From the NCBI RefSeq assembly GCF_046250175.1, contig NZ_CP176468.1: DNA of 64,000 bases; one strand, 5' to 3'. Shown here piece after piece: positions 7,553 through 16,163 of the stretch; position 1 is the first letter of the stretch; each line of letters starts with the position of its first letter. Source of the DNA: Psychromonas sp030397575 (GTDB lineage Bacteria > Pseudomonadota > Gammaproteobacteria > Enterobacterales > Psychromonadaceae). A model generated the notes under the pieces. The model worked only from the letters and a program-made list of their open reading frames with translations, ran no database searches and had not been told where the DNA came from. The translations under genes and the position numbers were made by a program.

Positions 7553-9049
7553 ATGATAATTAAACGTAAATATTTTAATTATTTACTCAATACGGTCAGC
7601 GTTAGTTTCGCCATTACGCTCCTGTCAGCATGTACTGTTGGCCCTAATTTTGAAAAGCCAACTCAAGGTTTTGATGAAATAACGGCTAGAGACAGTTACG
7701 AAGTGGATAAACCCCAAAATGCCAGTGACTTGAAGGTTTTTTCATCAAAATGGTGGGAATTGTTTAATGACCCGATCTTGATGCAGCTAGAAGAGCAAGC
7801 ACAAGTTGGTAATTTAGATTTACAAATAGCGAGTAACAGGATCGCTCAGAGTCGAGCTAAGTTAGGTATTACAGATGCCGATAAACTACCAGTTCTCTCT
7901 GCCAATGCAAGTTATGCCCATGAGGGGAATAGTGCGAATGGTAAATGGGCAGCTCTAGGTGCTCCAACAGAGGCTGATAATTTCTTTATGGCAGGTTTTG
8001 ATGCAAGTTGGGAGCTTGATTTATGGGGGAAAAATCAACGTTTAAGTGAGCGAGCTATGGCACAGTTAGAAGCGACTATTTACCAGCGTGAAGCGGCTCG
8101 AGTGAGTTTAACGGCAGAAGTTGCTCGTACTTATTTTTTATTACGTAATATGCAAGCTACATTAGATATTGCATTGAAAAAACAAGCGCTCGCTGACCAC
8201 GTAGTGGAATTATTAAGTAGTCGTGAAAAAAATGGCGTAGGCACGCATATTGAGACGATTTATGCTTTAGCTCAATTAGAGCATAGTAAAGCGGCAGTGC
8301 CTGATATACAGAAACGTATTCATGCACAAATGAATGCCTTGGCTTTATTGTTGGGTAAACAGCCTAGAGCTTTAGAGTCACTGTTAAAAACCCCCAAGCA
8401 AACGATGCATCTTCCTAAGGGGATGTTCACGAGTATCCCTTCAGATATCGCACAGCAGCGACCTGATATTTTACAAGCAGAGGCAAATCTGCATAGCGCC
8501 GTCGCATCGATTGGTGCTGCTAAAGCAAATTTTTATCCAAGTATTTCGCTAACTGGTAGCTTAGGTGTAGAAGCTTTTGATGGGGATGACCTTGGAAGTT
8601 GGGATTCTCGTGCTTTTTCTATTGGGCCTAAAGTGTATTTACCTTTATTTCAAGGGGGTCGACTTACCTTGCAATTGGAGTTAACCAAGGAAAAGCAAAA
8701 AAATGCAGCGTTACTTTATCGTAAAGTGGTATTAACAGCTTGGCATGAAGTGGATAACGCCATTGATGCTTGGTTAGCGCAACAAAGCCATCATCATAAA
8801 CTATCAATTGCTGATGACTTTACGAAACAAGCTCTATATGTCGTTAATCGTAACTACCAACAAGGTACAGCAGATAGCTTGAGTGTATTTAGTGAACAAG
8901 CAAAAGTGTTGGATAGTCAAAATCGTTTAAATAACAGCACAACAAATGGTGCGCTAGCGATAGTGAATTTATATAAATCACTTGGCGGTGGCTGGGATAA
9001 TAGTGTGAACAAAATTAACACGTTAGCATCGCATGAGGAGGCGCAATGA
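7553..9049 (+). CDS. Outer membrane efflux lipoprotein (NodT/OprM family)
   Basis: TolC-like outer membrane channel of tripartite efflux pumps, 498 residues. The signal peptide ends in LLSACTVGP, a lipobox with Cys as the lipidated residue, followed by PNFEKP, typical of the NodT family. Duplicated OEP repeats are seen, with RPDILQAEANLHSAVASIGAAKA in the second half. The start is ATG 7553, preceded by AGGA at 7541-7544; an upstream GTG-like extension has no ribosome-binding site. Its stop overlaps the MFS gene start by four bases, so it is translated with the pump. It is the first gene of the operon. Confidence 0.92.
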   Translation: MIIKRKYFNYLLNTVSVSFAITLLSACTVGPNFEKPTQGFDEITARDSYEVDKPQNASDLKVFSSKWWELFNDPILMQLEEQAQVGNLDLQIASNRIAQSRAKLGITDADKLPVLSANASYAHEGNSANGKWAALGAPTEADNFFMAGFDASWELDLWGKNQRLSERAMAQLEATIYQREAARVSLTAEVARTYFLLRNMQATLDIALKKQALADHVVELLSSREKNGVGTHIETIYALAQLEHSKAAVPDIQKRIHAQMNALALLLGKQPRALESLLKTPKQTMHLPKGMFTSIPSDIAQQRPDILQAEANLHSAVASIGAAKANFYPSISLTGSLGVEAFDGDDLGSWDSRAFSIGPKVYLPLFQGGRLTLQLELTKEKQKNAALLYRKVVLTAWHEVDNAIDAWLAQQSHHHKLSIADDFTKQALYVVNRNYQQGTADSLSVFSEQAKVLDSQNRLNNSTTNGALAIVNLYKSLGGGWDNSVNKINTLASHEEAQ

Positions 9050-10584
9050 GCAGTGCAGTGATCGCCGACACTATTTCAGTTGCTCCTAAAAAACAAAGCT
9101 TGTTATCAAAACAAGCCCTCGCTGGATTAAGCGGTATTTTTATTGCAGCCATGATGTCTGGATTAAATAACCGCGTAGGGTCATTAGCATTAGTTGATCT
9201 CCGTGGCGTGATGGGAGCAAGTGTTGATGATGCTTCTTGGATTTCAACCGCTTATACCATGGGTGAATTAATAGCGATGCCATTTGCAGCATGGTTTGCA
9301 ATCACTTTTTCGGTGCGACGCTTTCATCTATCAATGGTGTCACTGTGCGCAGTGATTGCTGTAATTTTACCTTTTATTCAAAACCTTGACCTATTAATTG
9401 GTTTGCGTTTTATCCAAGGCGTGAGCAGTGGTGCATTGATTCCGATTTTGATGATGGCTGCACTTAAGTTTTTACCGCTGAGTATTCGTTTACATGGGTT
9501 AGCGCTATATGCAATGACCGCTACCTTTGCTCCTAATTTGGCTATCTGGATAACCGGTTATTGGACCGATGGTTTATCCGACTGGCGTTGGGTTTATTGG
9601 CAAGTTATTCCTTTGTGCATTATTGCTGGGTCTTTAGTGGGCTGGGGATTACCAAAGGAAGAGATAAAGTTCGCTCGTTTTAAACAAGGTAATTGGTTAG
9701 GCATGATCTTAGGCGTGAGTGCCTTGTTATCAATTTCACTTGCACTGGAACAGGGTGGGCGTCTGGATTGGTTTAACTCGCCACTTATTACTAGTGCATT
9801 ATTGCTCGGTGTGGTGTTTATGGCGCTGTATCTTTTTACTGAGTTTACACATAAAACGCCGTTTATTCAGCCGCAACTATTAGCGCGTCGTAACTTAAGT
9901 ATCGGTTCGCTTATTTTAACTTTTTTATTGGTGGTATTGATGTCGGGATCAATGTTACCTGCAAGCTATTTAGGTGCAATACAAGGCTATCGAACGATGC
10001 AAATAGCACCTATTGGATTAATGATTGCGTTACCGCAATTAATATTAGGCTCTTTGGTCGCGTTATTACTTTATCAAAAGTGGATTGATGCGAGAAAAGT
10101 GCTGTCTGTGGGCTTGTTGTTTATTGCACTGGCCTGTTTTTCTGCTATTTCAATCAATGAAATATGGAATGGTGATCAGTTTATTGTCGCGCAAATGCTA
10201 CAAGCGATTGGTCAACCTATGGCGGTTGTGTCTATTTTATTTTTGATGACCAGTGTGTTAGACCCAAGTGAAGGGCCTTATTTCTCAGGTGTAATCAATA
10301 CATTCAGAGTGTTTGGTTCATTGATCGGTAGTGCATCAGTAGGGCAACTATTAACGCTACGTAGTCGCTTCCACAGTGAAATGTTATTGGAGCATGCAGC
10401 GCTAGTTGAACATTCTCTACCTAATGCGTTACCAAGCGCTTTATTACCTAGCGTGGTTGCAAAACAATCACTTATTTTATCCATTGCAGATGCCTATTTA
10501 GTACTTGGTATCTTGGCATTGTTGCTTATTCCATTGGCCTTAATGATGGTTTATGTACCAGCACCTAATACTAATCAACCTTAA
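9046..10584 (+). CDS. MFS multidrug efflux pump, DHA2/EmrB family
   Basis: Inner-membrane proton-driven drug exporter of 512 residues with 14 predicted spans, the DHA2 pattern. It has GVMGASVDDASWISTAYTMGE near the start and GLRFIQGVSSGALIPILMMAAL matching motif C/A regions of EmrB proteins. It begins inside the end of the outer membrane factor gene (ATGA overlap) and is followed 26 bases later by the membrane fusion protein. The three together make a complete envelope-spanning pump. Substrate unknown; fatty acids, bile salts or lipophilic toxins are common for this family. Confidence 0.92.
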   Translation: MSSAVIADTISVAPKKQSLLSKQALAGLSGIFIAAMMSGLNNRVGSLALVDLRGVMGASVDDASWISTAYTMGELIAMPFAAWFAITFSVRRFHLSMVSLCAVIAVILPFIQNLDLLIGLRFIQGVSSGALIPILMMAALKFLPLSIRLHGLALYAMTATFAPNLAIWITGYWTDGLSDWRWVYWQVIPLCIIAGSLVGWGLPKEEIKFARFKQGNWLGMILGVSALLSISLALEQGGRLDWFNSPLITSALLLGVVFMALYLFTEFTHKTPFIQPQLLARRNLSIGSLILTFLLVVLMSGSMLPASYLGAIQGYRTMQIAPIGLMIALPQLILGSLVALLLYQKWIDARKVLSVGLLFIALACFSAISINEIWNGDQFIVAQMLQAIGQPMAVVSILFLMTSVLDPSEGPYFSGVINTFRVFGSLIGSASVGQLLTLRSRFHSEMLLEHAALVEHSLPNALPSALLPSVVAKQSLILSIADAYLVLGILALLLIPLALMMVYVPAPNTNQP

Positions 10585-10610
10585 CTATTTATTTTATTGA
10601 GTAATCAACT

Positions 10611-11645
10611 ATGAAACTAGCTAAATTAATCAAAGCGCTCTCTATTGTTATTGTGGTGATCGTGATTGTGACCACTGTTATACACTTAAACCAACCAGAA
10701 TCTGCCGCGGCGAATCAATCAACAGATGATGCCTATGTCCAAGCTGACTTTACTGTGGTTGCACCACAAGTTGCTGCAACCGTTGAAAAAGTGATGGTAG
10801 AAGAACATCAAACCGTTAAAAAGGGCGACCTATTAATCAGCATGGATAAAGGTGACTTTATTGTTGCGGTGAATAGCGCCAAAGCACAAGTGGCGAGCGC
10901 TCAAGCCAGCATTGAAATATTGCAAGCAACACTTATCCAACAAGCTTCTTTAGTAGCCGAAGCTGAAGCAGAAGTAGATGCTAACAAAGCACAATTGGTA
11001 TTAGCAGAAAGGAATTTTAAACGTTACCGTAATCTCGCATCAGATGGCTCTGGAACGGTACAAGATTTACAACAAGCTGAATCACAATTTTATATACAAA
11101 AAGCTAGCTTAGGTAAAAATCAAGCTGCATTGATTGCTAGCAAGCAGAAAATTGCGATTTTAAAAGCACAAATTGAACGTGCAAAAGCAACGCTATTGCA
11201 GGCTGAATCTATGCTAGATGCAGCTAATTTGAAATTATCTTACACCGAAATAAAAGCGCCTATTGATGGTGTTGTTGGAAAAAAATCAGCACGTGTCGGT
11301 AATTATGTAAATCCAGGTAACCCACTGTTGGTTGTGGTACCACTGGACAAAGTTTACGTACATGCAAATTACCGTGAAACACAGCTTGCTAAGGTGAAAG
11401 TAGGGCAATCAGTTGAGTTAGCCGTTGATGCATTACCGGGTAAAGCGTTTACTGGTCATGTAGCGAGCATTGCTCCTGCAAGTGGTGTGAGCTATTCATC
11501 TGTTTCTGCGCATAACGCCACTGGCAATTTTACTAAAATTGTACAGAGAATTGCGGTTAGAATTGAAATTGATAATGCACAAAAACAAGAGAATCAATTA
11601 CGTGTTGGTATGTCCGTTGTGCCGACTATTATAACGGATGAGTAA
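10611..11645 (+). CDS. Periplasmic membrane fusion protein, HlyD/EmrA family
   Basis: Adaptor linking the MFS pump to the outer membrane channel, 344 residues. One N-terminal membrane anchor (residues about 7-28) is followed by the biotinyl-lipoyl halves (STDDAYVQADFTVVAPQVAA and the IKAPIDGVVGKKSARVGNYV segment) around a long alpha-helical hairpin rich in Ala, Gln and Glu (about residues 90-205), and a C-terminal beta barrel. Best match is EmrA. It is the last gene of the operon; a strong hairpin follows the stop. Confidence 0.92.
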   Translation: MKLAKLIKALSIVIVVIVIVTTVIHLNQPESAAANQSTDDAYVQADFTVVAPQVAATVEKVMVEEHQTVKKGDLLISMDKGDFIVAVNSAKAQVASAQASIEILQATLIQQASLVAEAEAEVDANKAQLVLAERNFKRYRNLASDGSGTVQDLQQAESQFYIQKASLGKNQAALIASKQKIAILKAQIERAKATLLQAESMLDAANLKLSYTEIKAPIDGVVGKKSARVGNYVNPGNPLLVVVPLDKVYVHANYRETQLAKVKVGQSVELAVDALPGKAFTGHVASIAPASGVSYSSVSAHNATGNFTKIVQRIAVRIEIDNAQKQENQLRVGMSVVPTIITDE

Positions 11646-11652
11646 GTGATAT

Positions 11653-11694
11653 AAGCAGTGTTTGTCACTTTTAAAGTCGTGGCAAACACTGCTT
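11653..11694 (+). terminator. Long hairpin ending the efflux operon
   Basis: AAGCAGTGTTTG at 11653-11664 pairs with CAAACACTGCTT at 11683-11694, and inner CAC/GTG extend the stem. It starts eight bases past the membrane fusion protein stop. There is no U-run, so it may be a Rho-associated or stabilising 3' hairpin rather than a classical terminator. Confidence 0.55.
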
Positions 11695-11699
11695 GTTAT

Positions 11700-11986
11700 C
11701 AAGGGGCTATTGATCTTTCAAGTTTATTTTTTGCAACGAGTTGCTGGTTTTTCTACAAGGCTGGGTTTGTGAGCTGTGGTTGTTCCACATAAATAAGCGA
11801 AAGTGCAGCAGAAATAGTCAGCAAATGTTGCCCTTCGGGTTCGCCACAAGAGGTTATGCTCTTTGTTGGATAACATTTGCTGAGATTACTAGGCTAAACT
11901 TTGTCCACCTCGGTCAAAACGCCCTGTAGTGAACAAAATTTAAACGGTAAAGTTCAACTGCCCTAATAACATCGTGTAAAGCTTGA
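11700..11986. repeat. Noncoding, structured repeat-like patch between efflux and NCS1 genes
   Basis: This stretch has no credible gene. On the minus strand one frame keeps a protein-like look (segments such as LLTISAALSLIYVEQP) but is broken by stops. It contains an outer inverted repeat CAGCAAATGTT (11819-11829) / AACATTTGCTG (11872-11882) enclosing two smaller stems, one with a TTCG tetraloop. It may be a dispersed repeat or the relic of a mobile element; I do not recognise the family. Confidence 0.4.
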
Positions 11987-13432
11987 TTATGATTGTTCGG
12001 CTAAATTAGCTTGTACATCAACCATTTTTTCTCGCTCTTTAGCCATCAATACTCGGTATGTAATGGCAGCAGTGAATCCACCAATAAAGATTGCATAGTT
12101 AGCTAAACCATCGATGAAGAAGGTCGCATAGATAGCTAGTAAACCTGCGATGATTAACGCGTAAACACTTTTCATATTAATGCCGTTTTGATACCAGTAA
12201 ATGCCTTTTGGTGATTCTGTGTATAACGAATCAATATGAATATGACCTTTTTTAATAAAGTAATAATCAACAATAATGATGCCGTATAATGGCCCGATCA
12301 TCGCGGCTAATACATCAACGGTATAATGAATAACTTCAGGGTTATTAAACAGGTTCCAAGGTGTTAACAGTACTGAACCAAAGGCGGCAATAAAACCACC
12401 TGCTTTAAAGCTAATTTTTTGCGGTGCCACATTAGAAAAGTCAAAAGCAGGGGCAACAAAGTTAGCCACAATGTTGATTCCCACAGTCGCAAAAATAAAC
12501 GTTAATGCGCCAAGTATTGTAATCATGCCTGAGTCTAATCGTTTTACTGTTTCAACTGGGTCAGTGATCATTTCGCCAAACACTGGGATAGAGGCAGATA
12601 CAATCAATACACTAAATAGAGAGAAGATAATAAAGTTAACCGGTAAACCTAAGATGTTGCCGAGTTTTAATTGCTTATAGCTGGTGCAGTAACGAGAGAA
12701 GTCACTAAAGTTTAATGTTGGTCCTGCAAAGTAACCAGCTACCAAACAGGCCGCAATAAACATTTGAATAATAGCATCCCAGCCAACTAATTCTTGTGAG
12801 CTTAGGTTAAAGCTAATATTGTCCCAACCGGCTAAGTTAACTAAGTAAATACATAATGCAAACATAGCGATATAGATAGCTGGTCCAGACCAATCAATCA
12901 CCTTACGTATCATATCCATACCGAACATAAAGATAATTGCTTGTAAGATCCACATTGAGCTAAAGCCAACCCAACCTAAGTAAGATAACCCTAAAAATTC
13001 ACTGTTCGCTAAGCTTTCTGCACTAGGGAAAAAGTACAGAATCAAAATAATAAATGCACTAGAAGCTAAGTAAGTTTGAATGCCGTACCAAACCACCGCA
13101 ATCAAACCACGAATAACCGCTGGAATATTCGCACCAAACACACCAAATGACATACGTGCCACCACAGGGAAAGGCGCTCCACATTTTTGCCCTGGTTTGC
13201 CCATCAAGTTGGCAAATAATAAAACGATAGAAATACCTACCAATAAGCTGATAAATACTTGGATACCATTTAATCCCAGCGCGAATAAACTCGCTGCGAA
13301 TACATACCCTCCGACACTATGTACATCTGACATCCAAAAAGCAAAGATACTATACCAGCCCCACTTTTGTTGTTTCTCTGGTAATAGGTCCTCATTGCTA
13401 AGGCGTGGACTAGTTTCTAATTTATCTGACAT
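11987..13432 (-). CDS. NCS1-family permease, probably allantoin
   Basis: Inner-membrane nucleobase-cation symporter-1 of 481 residues with about 12 spans, like B. subtilis PucI and E. coli AllW (YbbW). The N-terminal segment KWGWYSIFAFWMSDVHSVGGY and VARMSFGVFGANIPAVIRG are family signatures. I start at ATG 13432, preceded by GGAGG; a longer TTG-initiated frame would run over the GntR operator at 13455-13466. It is divergent from the GntR regulator, allantoin racemase and allantoinase genes, which makes allantoin the likely substrate; this is inferred, as NCS1 members also carry cytosine, hydantoin or uracil. Confidence 0.9.
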   Translation of the reverse strand: MSDKLETSPRLSNEDLLPEKQQKWGWYSIFAFWMSDVHSVGGYVFAASLFALGLNGIQVFISLLVGISIVLLFANLMGKPGQKCGAPFPVVARMSFGVFGANIPAVIRGLIAVVWYGIQTYLASSAFIILILYFFPSAESLANSEFLGLSYLGWVGFSSMWILQAIIFMFGMDMIRKVIDWSGPAIYIAMFALCIYLVNLAGWDNISFNLSSQELVGWDAIIQMFIAACLVAGYFAGPTLNFSDFSRYCTSYKQLKLGNILGLPVNFIIFSLFSVLIVSASIPVFGEMITDPVETVKRLDSGMITILGALTFIFATVGINIVANFVAPAFDFSNVAPQKISFKAGGFIAAFGSVLLTPWNLFNNPEVIHYTVDVLAAMIGPLYGIIIVDYYFIKKGHIHIDSLYTESPKGIYWYQNGINMKSVYALIIAGLLAIYATFFIDGLANYAIFIGGFTAAITYRVLMAKEREKMVDVQANLAEQS

Positions 13433-13454
13433 GCTAACCTCCAATGTTTTATTA

Positions 13455-13466
13455 ATTGTATACAAT
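13455..13466. promoter_or_regulatory. GntR-type operator 1 (permease side)
   Basis: A perfect 12-base palindrome, ATTGTATACAAT, 23 bases upstream of the NCS1 permease start. The core TTGTATACAA is repeated twice in front of the divergent GntR gene (13659, 13683). TGTATACA-type palindromes are known operators of FadR-subfamily GntR proteins, so the adjacent regulator is the likely binder. Confidence 0.75.
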
Positions 13467-13658
13467 GTTGATTAGCAATTACTGATCCAATATTGAAATA
13501 TTCAGAGAATACAGTCTCTTAAGCACTTTCATCGATTTTAACTCAGTGAGATAGTGCCTTTTATGCACTGTTTTTAAACAATTGTGATCATTTTGGTGCG
13601 TTATCTCACTTGAAATCCTCTCTTTGAAGGATAAGATTAAGTAAGGAAATAAATAAAG

Positions 13659-13668
13659 TTGTATACAT
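13659..13668. promoter_or_regulatory. GntR-type operator 2
   Basis: TTGTATACAT, one mismatch from the palindrome at 13455-13466, 44-53 bases upstream of the GntR start. It is 24 bp from operator 3, so the two would sit on about the same DNA face. Confidence 0.65.
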
Positions 13669-13682
13669 TTACTTATGTTTTG

Positions 13683-13693
13683 TTGTATACAAT
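13683..13693. promoter_or_regulatory. GntR-type operator 3
   Basis: TTGTATACAAT, 19-29 bases upstream of the GntR start codon. A regulator bound here would occlude its own promoter, suggesting autorepression together with control of the divergent permease through operator 1. The remaining 13467-13658 stretch shows no further sites that I can support. Confidence 0.72.
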
Positions 13694-13711
13694 AAATAAG
13701 AGGGATTAGTA

Positions 13712-14392
13712 GTGAATAATATGTTGAATGATGAAGCCATCTATAAAAAAATATTGAAGTCGATTGTTGAGCACCAACTTCCACCTGGGGCAAGATTACC
13801 TGAAGATAAGTTATCAGAAGCCTTTGGTCGAAGCCGCACTAGTATTCGAAAAGTACTGCAACGTTTGGCCTTAGAACGGATTGTCACCATTGAGCCTAAT
13901 AAAGGAGCACATGTAAATCGTCCTAGTGAACAAGAAGCGCAAGAGATCTTAGATAGTCGCATCATGCTAGAACCGTTATTAATCCCTGAAATAATGAAAT
14001 ATTGGTCTAAAGCTAATTCCAAATATTTTCGCGCGATGCTCAAAGAAGAGAGGCAAGCTGAAGCAAATGAAGATCAAGCCGCTTTAATTCAATTAACTGC
14101 ACAATTTCATTATGAGTTAGCTGCATTATCAGATAACTCTGTCATGGCTGATTTTATCCAGCAGCTTTGTTATCGCTCATCATTAATCATTGCAGTTTTT
14201 GGTTCTCGTCATAGTGTAAGTTGTGATTGTGGCGATCATTTAGAGCTAATTGATTTAATGGATAACAAACAAGATGAAAAGGCTCAAGATTGGATGAAAC
14301 ATCATTTAATCCATATTAAGTCTTCTTTGAAATTGGGTGTTAGCGATGGCCAAAAAATTAATTTTCAACAACTGTTTGCTAATACGGAGTGA
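13712..14392 (+). CDS. GntR/FadR-family regulator of the allantoin genes (HpxS-like)
   Basis: Transcriptional regulator of 226 residues. An N-terminal winged helix (about residues 8-72; LPEDKLSEAFGRSRTSIRKV is the recognition region) precedes an all-helical FCD ligand domain with His residues typical of its metal site (HYELAALSDN and the MKHHL region). The start is GTG 13712, seven bases after AGGG; ATG 13721 is possible. It is the first gene before allantoin racemase and allantoinase, as GntR-type HpxS is in Klebsiella hpx clusters. Three palindromes in the divergent region are its likely operators. The ligand is probably a purine-degradation intermediate. Confidence 0.9.
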   Translation: MNNMLNDEAIYKKILKSIVEHQLPPGARLPEDKLSEAFGRSRTSIRKVLQRLALERIVTIEPNKGAHVNRPSEQEAQEILDSRIMLEPLLIPEIMKYWSKANSKYFRAMLKEERQAEANEDQAALIQLTAQFHYELAALSDNSVMADFIQQLCYRSSLIIAVFGSRHSVSCDCGDHLELIDLMDNKQDEKAQDWMKHHLIHIKSSLKLGVSDGQKINFQQLFANTE

Positions 14393-14395
14393 TCA

Positions 14396-15151
14396 ATGCG
14401 AATCAACTTAATTAACCCAAATACCTGTTCCGGTATGACTGAAAAAATAGCTGCTTCTGCACGTGGAGCTGCCCTTTCAAGTACTGAAATTATTGCATCT
14501 ATGCCTAAGCATGGCCCTGAAAGCATTGAAAGTGCTTTTGATGAAGTGATTGCTTCAGCCGCTTTGTTAGATGTGATTAAACAGGGGGAGGATAATAAAG
14601 TTGATGCTCACATTATTGCCTGTTTTGGCGATCCTGCATTAGATGCTGCCAGAGAAGTTGCCTCTGTACCTGTGATTGGTATAGCGGGAGCTGCTTTTCA
14701 ACTCGCTAGTTTAGTCGCTTATCGGTTTGGTGTCGTGACGACTATGACGAGAACTTTACCTGCTAGTGAACACTTGCTTAATCGTTATGGTTATCAACAT
14801 CTTTGTAGTGGTGTTAGAGCCACAGATATTGCAGTATTAGACCTTGAAAATATTGGAGATGATGTTTATCGTGAGTTAAAAGCTGAATGTGAAAAAGCAT
14901 TATTGGAAGACGGCGCTGAAGCATTAGTTTTAGGGTGTGCTGGCATGTCTGATTTAACCGATAAATTATCGGCAGATCTTAAGGTCCCGATTATTGATGG
15001 TGTTTGCGCTGCAGTTAAATTGGCGGAGTCATTACATCAACTAGGTTTAAAAACCTGCAAGATAGGGCAGTATGGTTCACCTTTAAAGAAGACTTTTGGT
15101 GGTCGTTATGAACATTGGAATAGTAATAAAATAAAAACAAAGGAGCGTTAA
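14396..15151 (+). CDS. hpxA: Allantoin racemase
   Basis: Asp/Glu/hydantoin racemase family enzyme of 251 residues, interconverting R- and S-allantoin for the stereospecific allantoinase. The fold signature MRINLINPNTC opens the protein, and the two catalytic cysteines are seen as Cys76 in IIACFGDPALD and Cys181 in LVLGCAGMSDL, the pair expected for cofactor-independent two-base racemization. It starts three bases after the regulator stop and is followed by allantoinase after one base, so the three genes form one operon. Cytoplasmic. Confidence 0.93.
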   Translation: MRINLINPNTCSGMTEKIAASARGAALSSTEIIASMPKHGPESIESAFDEVIASAALLDVIKQGEDNKVDAHIIACFGDPALDAAREVASVPVIGIAGAAFQLASLVAYRFGVVTTMTRTLPASEHLLNRYGYQHLCSGVRATDIAVLDLENIGDDVYRELKAECEKALLEDGAEALVLGCAGMSDLTDKLSADLKVPIIDGVCAAVKLAESLHQLGLKTCKIGQYGSPLKKTFGGRYEHWNSNKIKTKER

Positions 15152-15152
15152 G

Positions 15153-16085
15153 ATGAGTAAAGATAATCCTCGCGATTATAGAGGCTACGGTAGACATGAT
15201 GTGCCCGATGCAAATTGGCCAAATAAAGCAAAAATTGCAGTGCAGTTTGTTTTAAATTTTGAAGAGGGTGGCGAAAACTGCGTGTTACATGGTGATACTC
15301 ATTCGGAAACGTTTCTATCTGAAATCGCCGGTGCAGAAGCTTATCCTGAACGCCATATGAGCATGGAGTCTTTATATGAATATGGTTCAAGAGCAGGCGT
15401 ATGGCGAATTTTAAATGAATTTAAAGCACGTGACTTACCGTTAACTATCTTTGGTATTGCTACTGCATTACAACGTAATCCTGATGTAACCCAAGCAATT
15501 ATGGAAGATGGCCATGAGATTGCCTGTCATGGTTTGAAATGGATTCATTACCAACATATGCCTATCGAAGAAGAGCGTGAGCATATGACACAAGCCTTAG
15601 ATATTATTGAAAATTTGACCGGTCAGCGTCCATTAGGTTGGTATACAGGACGTGACTCACCAAACACTCGTGGGTTAGTAGCAGAGCAACAAGGGCTGCT
15701 TTACGACTCTGATTATTACGGTGATGATTTACCATTTTGGATGCAGGTACCTAGCTCTGAAGGTGCGAAAACAACACGCCCTCATTTAGTGATCCCATAT
15801 ACACTTGATAATAATGATATGCGTTTCTCATCACCTTACGGCTTTAGCCATGGGGAGGAGTTCTTTCAATATTTGAAAGATAGCTTTGACTGTTTATACG
15901 CAGAAGGTAATGAGAAACCAAAAATGATGTCGATAGGTTTACATTGCCGAGTAATTGGCAAACCGGGTCGTTTTCTGGCACTGAAAAAATTCTTAGATTA
16001 TGTTCAATCCCATGATGATGTGTGGATTGCACGCCGTGATGAAATAGCACAACACTGGATTGAAAATCATCCTTGCCCTGAATAA
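15153..16085 (+). CDS. hpxB: Allantoinase, PuuE (polysaccharide deacetylase-like) type
   Basis: Cofactor-independent allantoinase of 310 residues, hydrolysing S-allantoin to allantoate. It belongs to the carbohydrate esterase-4/PuuE family, not to the zinc amidohydrolase AllB type. Diagnostic segments are DYRGYGRHDVPDANWPN, VQFVLNFEEGGENCVLHGD, SMESLYEYGSRAGVWRIL, GHEIACHGLKWI and GWYTGRDSPNTRGL. The start ATG 15153 follows AAGGAG. Racemase plus PuuE is the same pairing as in Pseudomonas and Klebsiella. Ends before a bidirectional terminator shared with the convergent allantoate amidohydrolase. Confidence 0.95.
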   Translation: MSKDNPRDYRGYGRHDVPDANWPNKAKIAVQFVLNFEEGGENCVLHGDTHSETFLSEIAGAEAYPERHMSMESLYEYGSRAGVWRILNEFKARDLPLTIFGIATALQRNPDVTQAIMEDGHEIACHGLKWIHYQHMPIEEEREHMTQALDIIENLTGQRPLGWYTGRDSPNTRGLVAEQQGLLYDSDYYGDDLPFWMQVPSSEGAKTTRPHLVIPYTLDNNDMRFSSPYGFSHGEEFFQYLKDSFDCLYAEGNEKPKMMSIGLHCRVIGKPGRFLALKKFLDYVQSHDDVWIARRDEIAQHWIENHPCPE

Positions 16086-16109
16086 GCTATGTTCATTTTT
16101 ATACTAAAT

Positions 16110-16146
16110 AAAAGGCGCTTAAATAAAATATTTAAGCGCCTTTTTT
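16110..16146. terminator. Bidirectional terminator between allantoinase and allantoate amidohydrolase
   Basis: A long stem AAAAGGCGCTTAAA / TTTAAGCGCCTTTT with a short AT loop and T-runs on both strands, located between two convergent stop codons. It ends the racemase-allantoinase operon on one side and the ten-gene purine operon on the other. Confidence 0.9.
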
Positions 16147-16163
16147 ATAATGGGCTCTGCTTG

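Noticed and set aside
11741..11929. A 62-residue plus-strand reading frame in the noncoding patch.
   Set aside because: No ribosome-binding site, no family resemblance, and it overlaps strong RNA-like inverted repeats; better read as noncoding repeat sequence.
13433..13465. A longer NCS1 permease beginning at TTG 13465.
   Set aside because: It would cover the GntR operator and lacks a ribosome-binding site, while ATG 13432 has GGAGG at good spacing.
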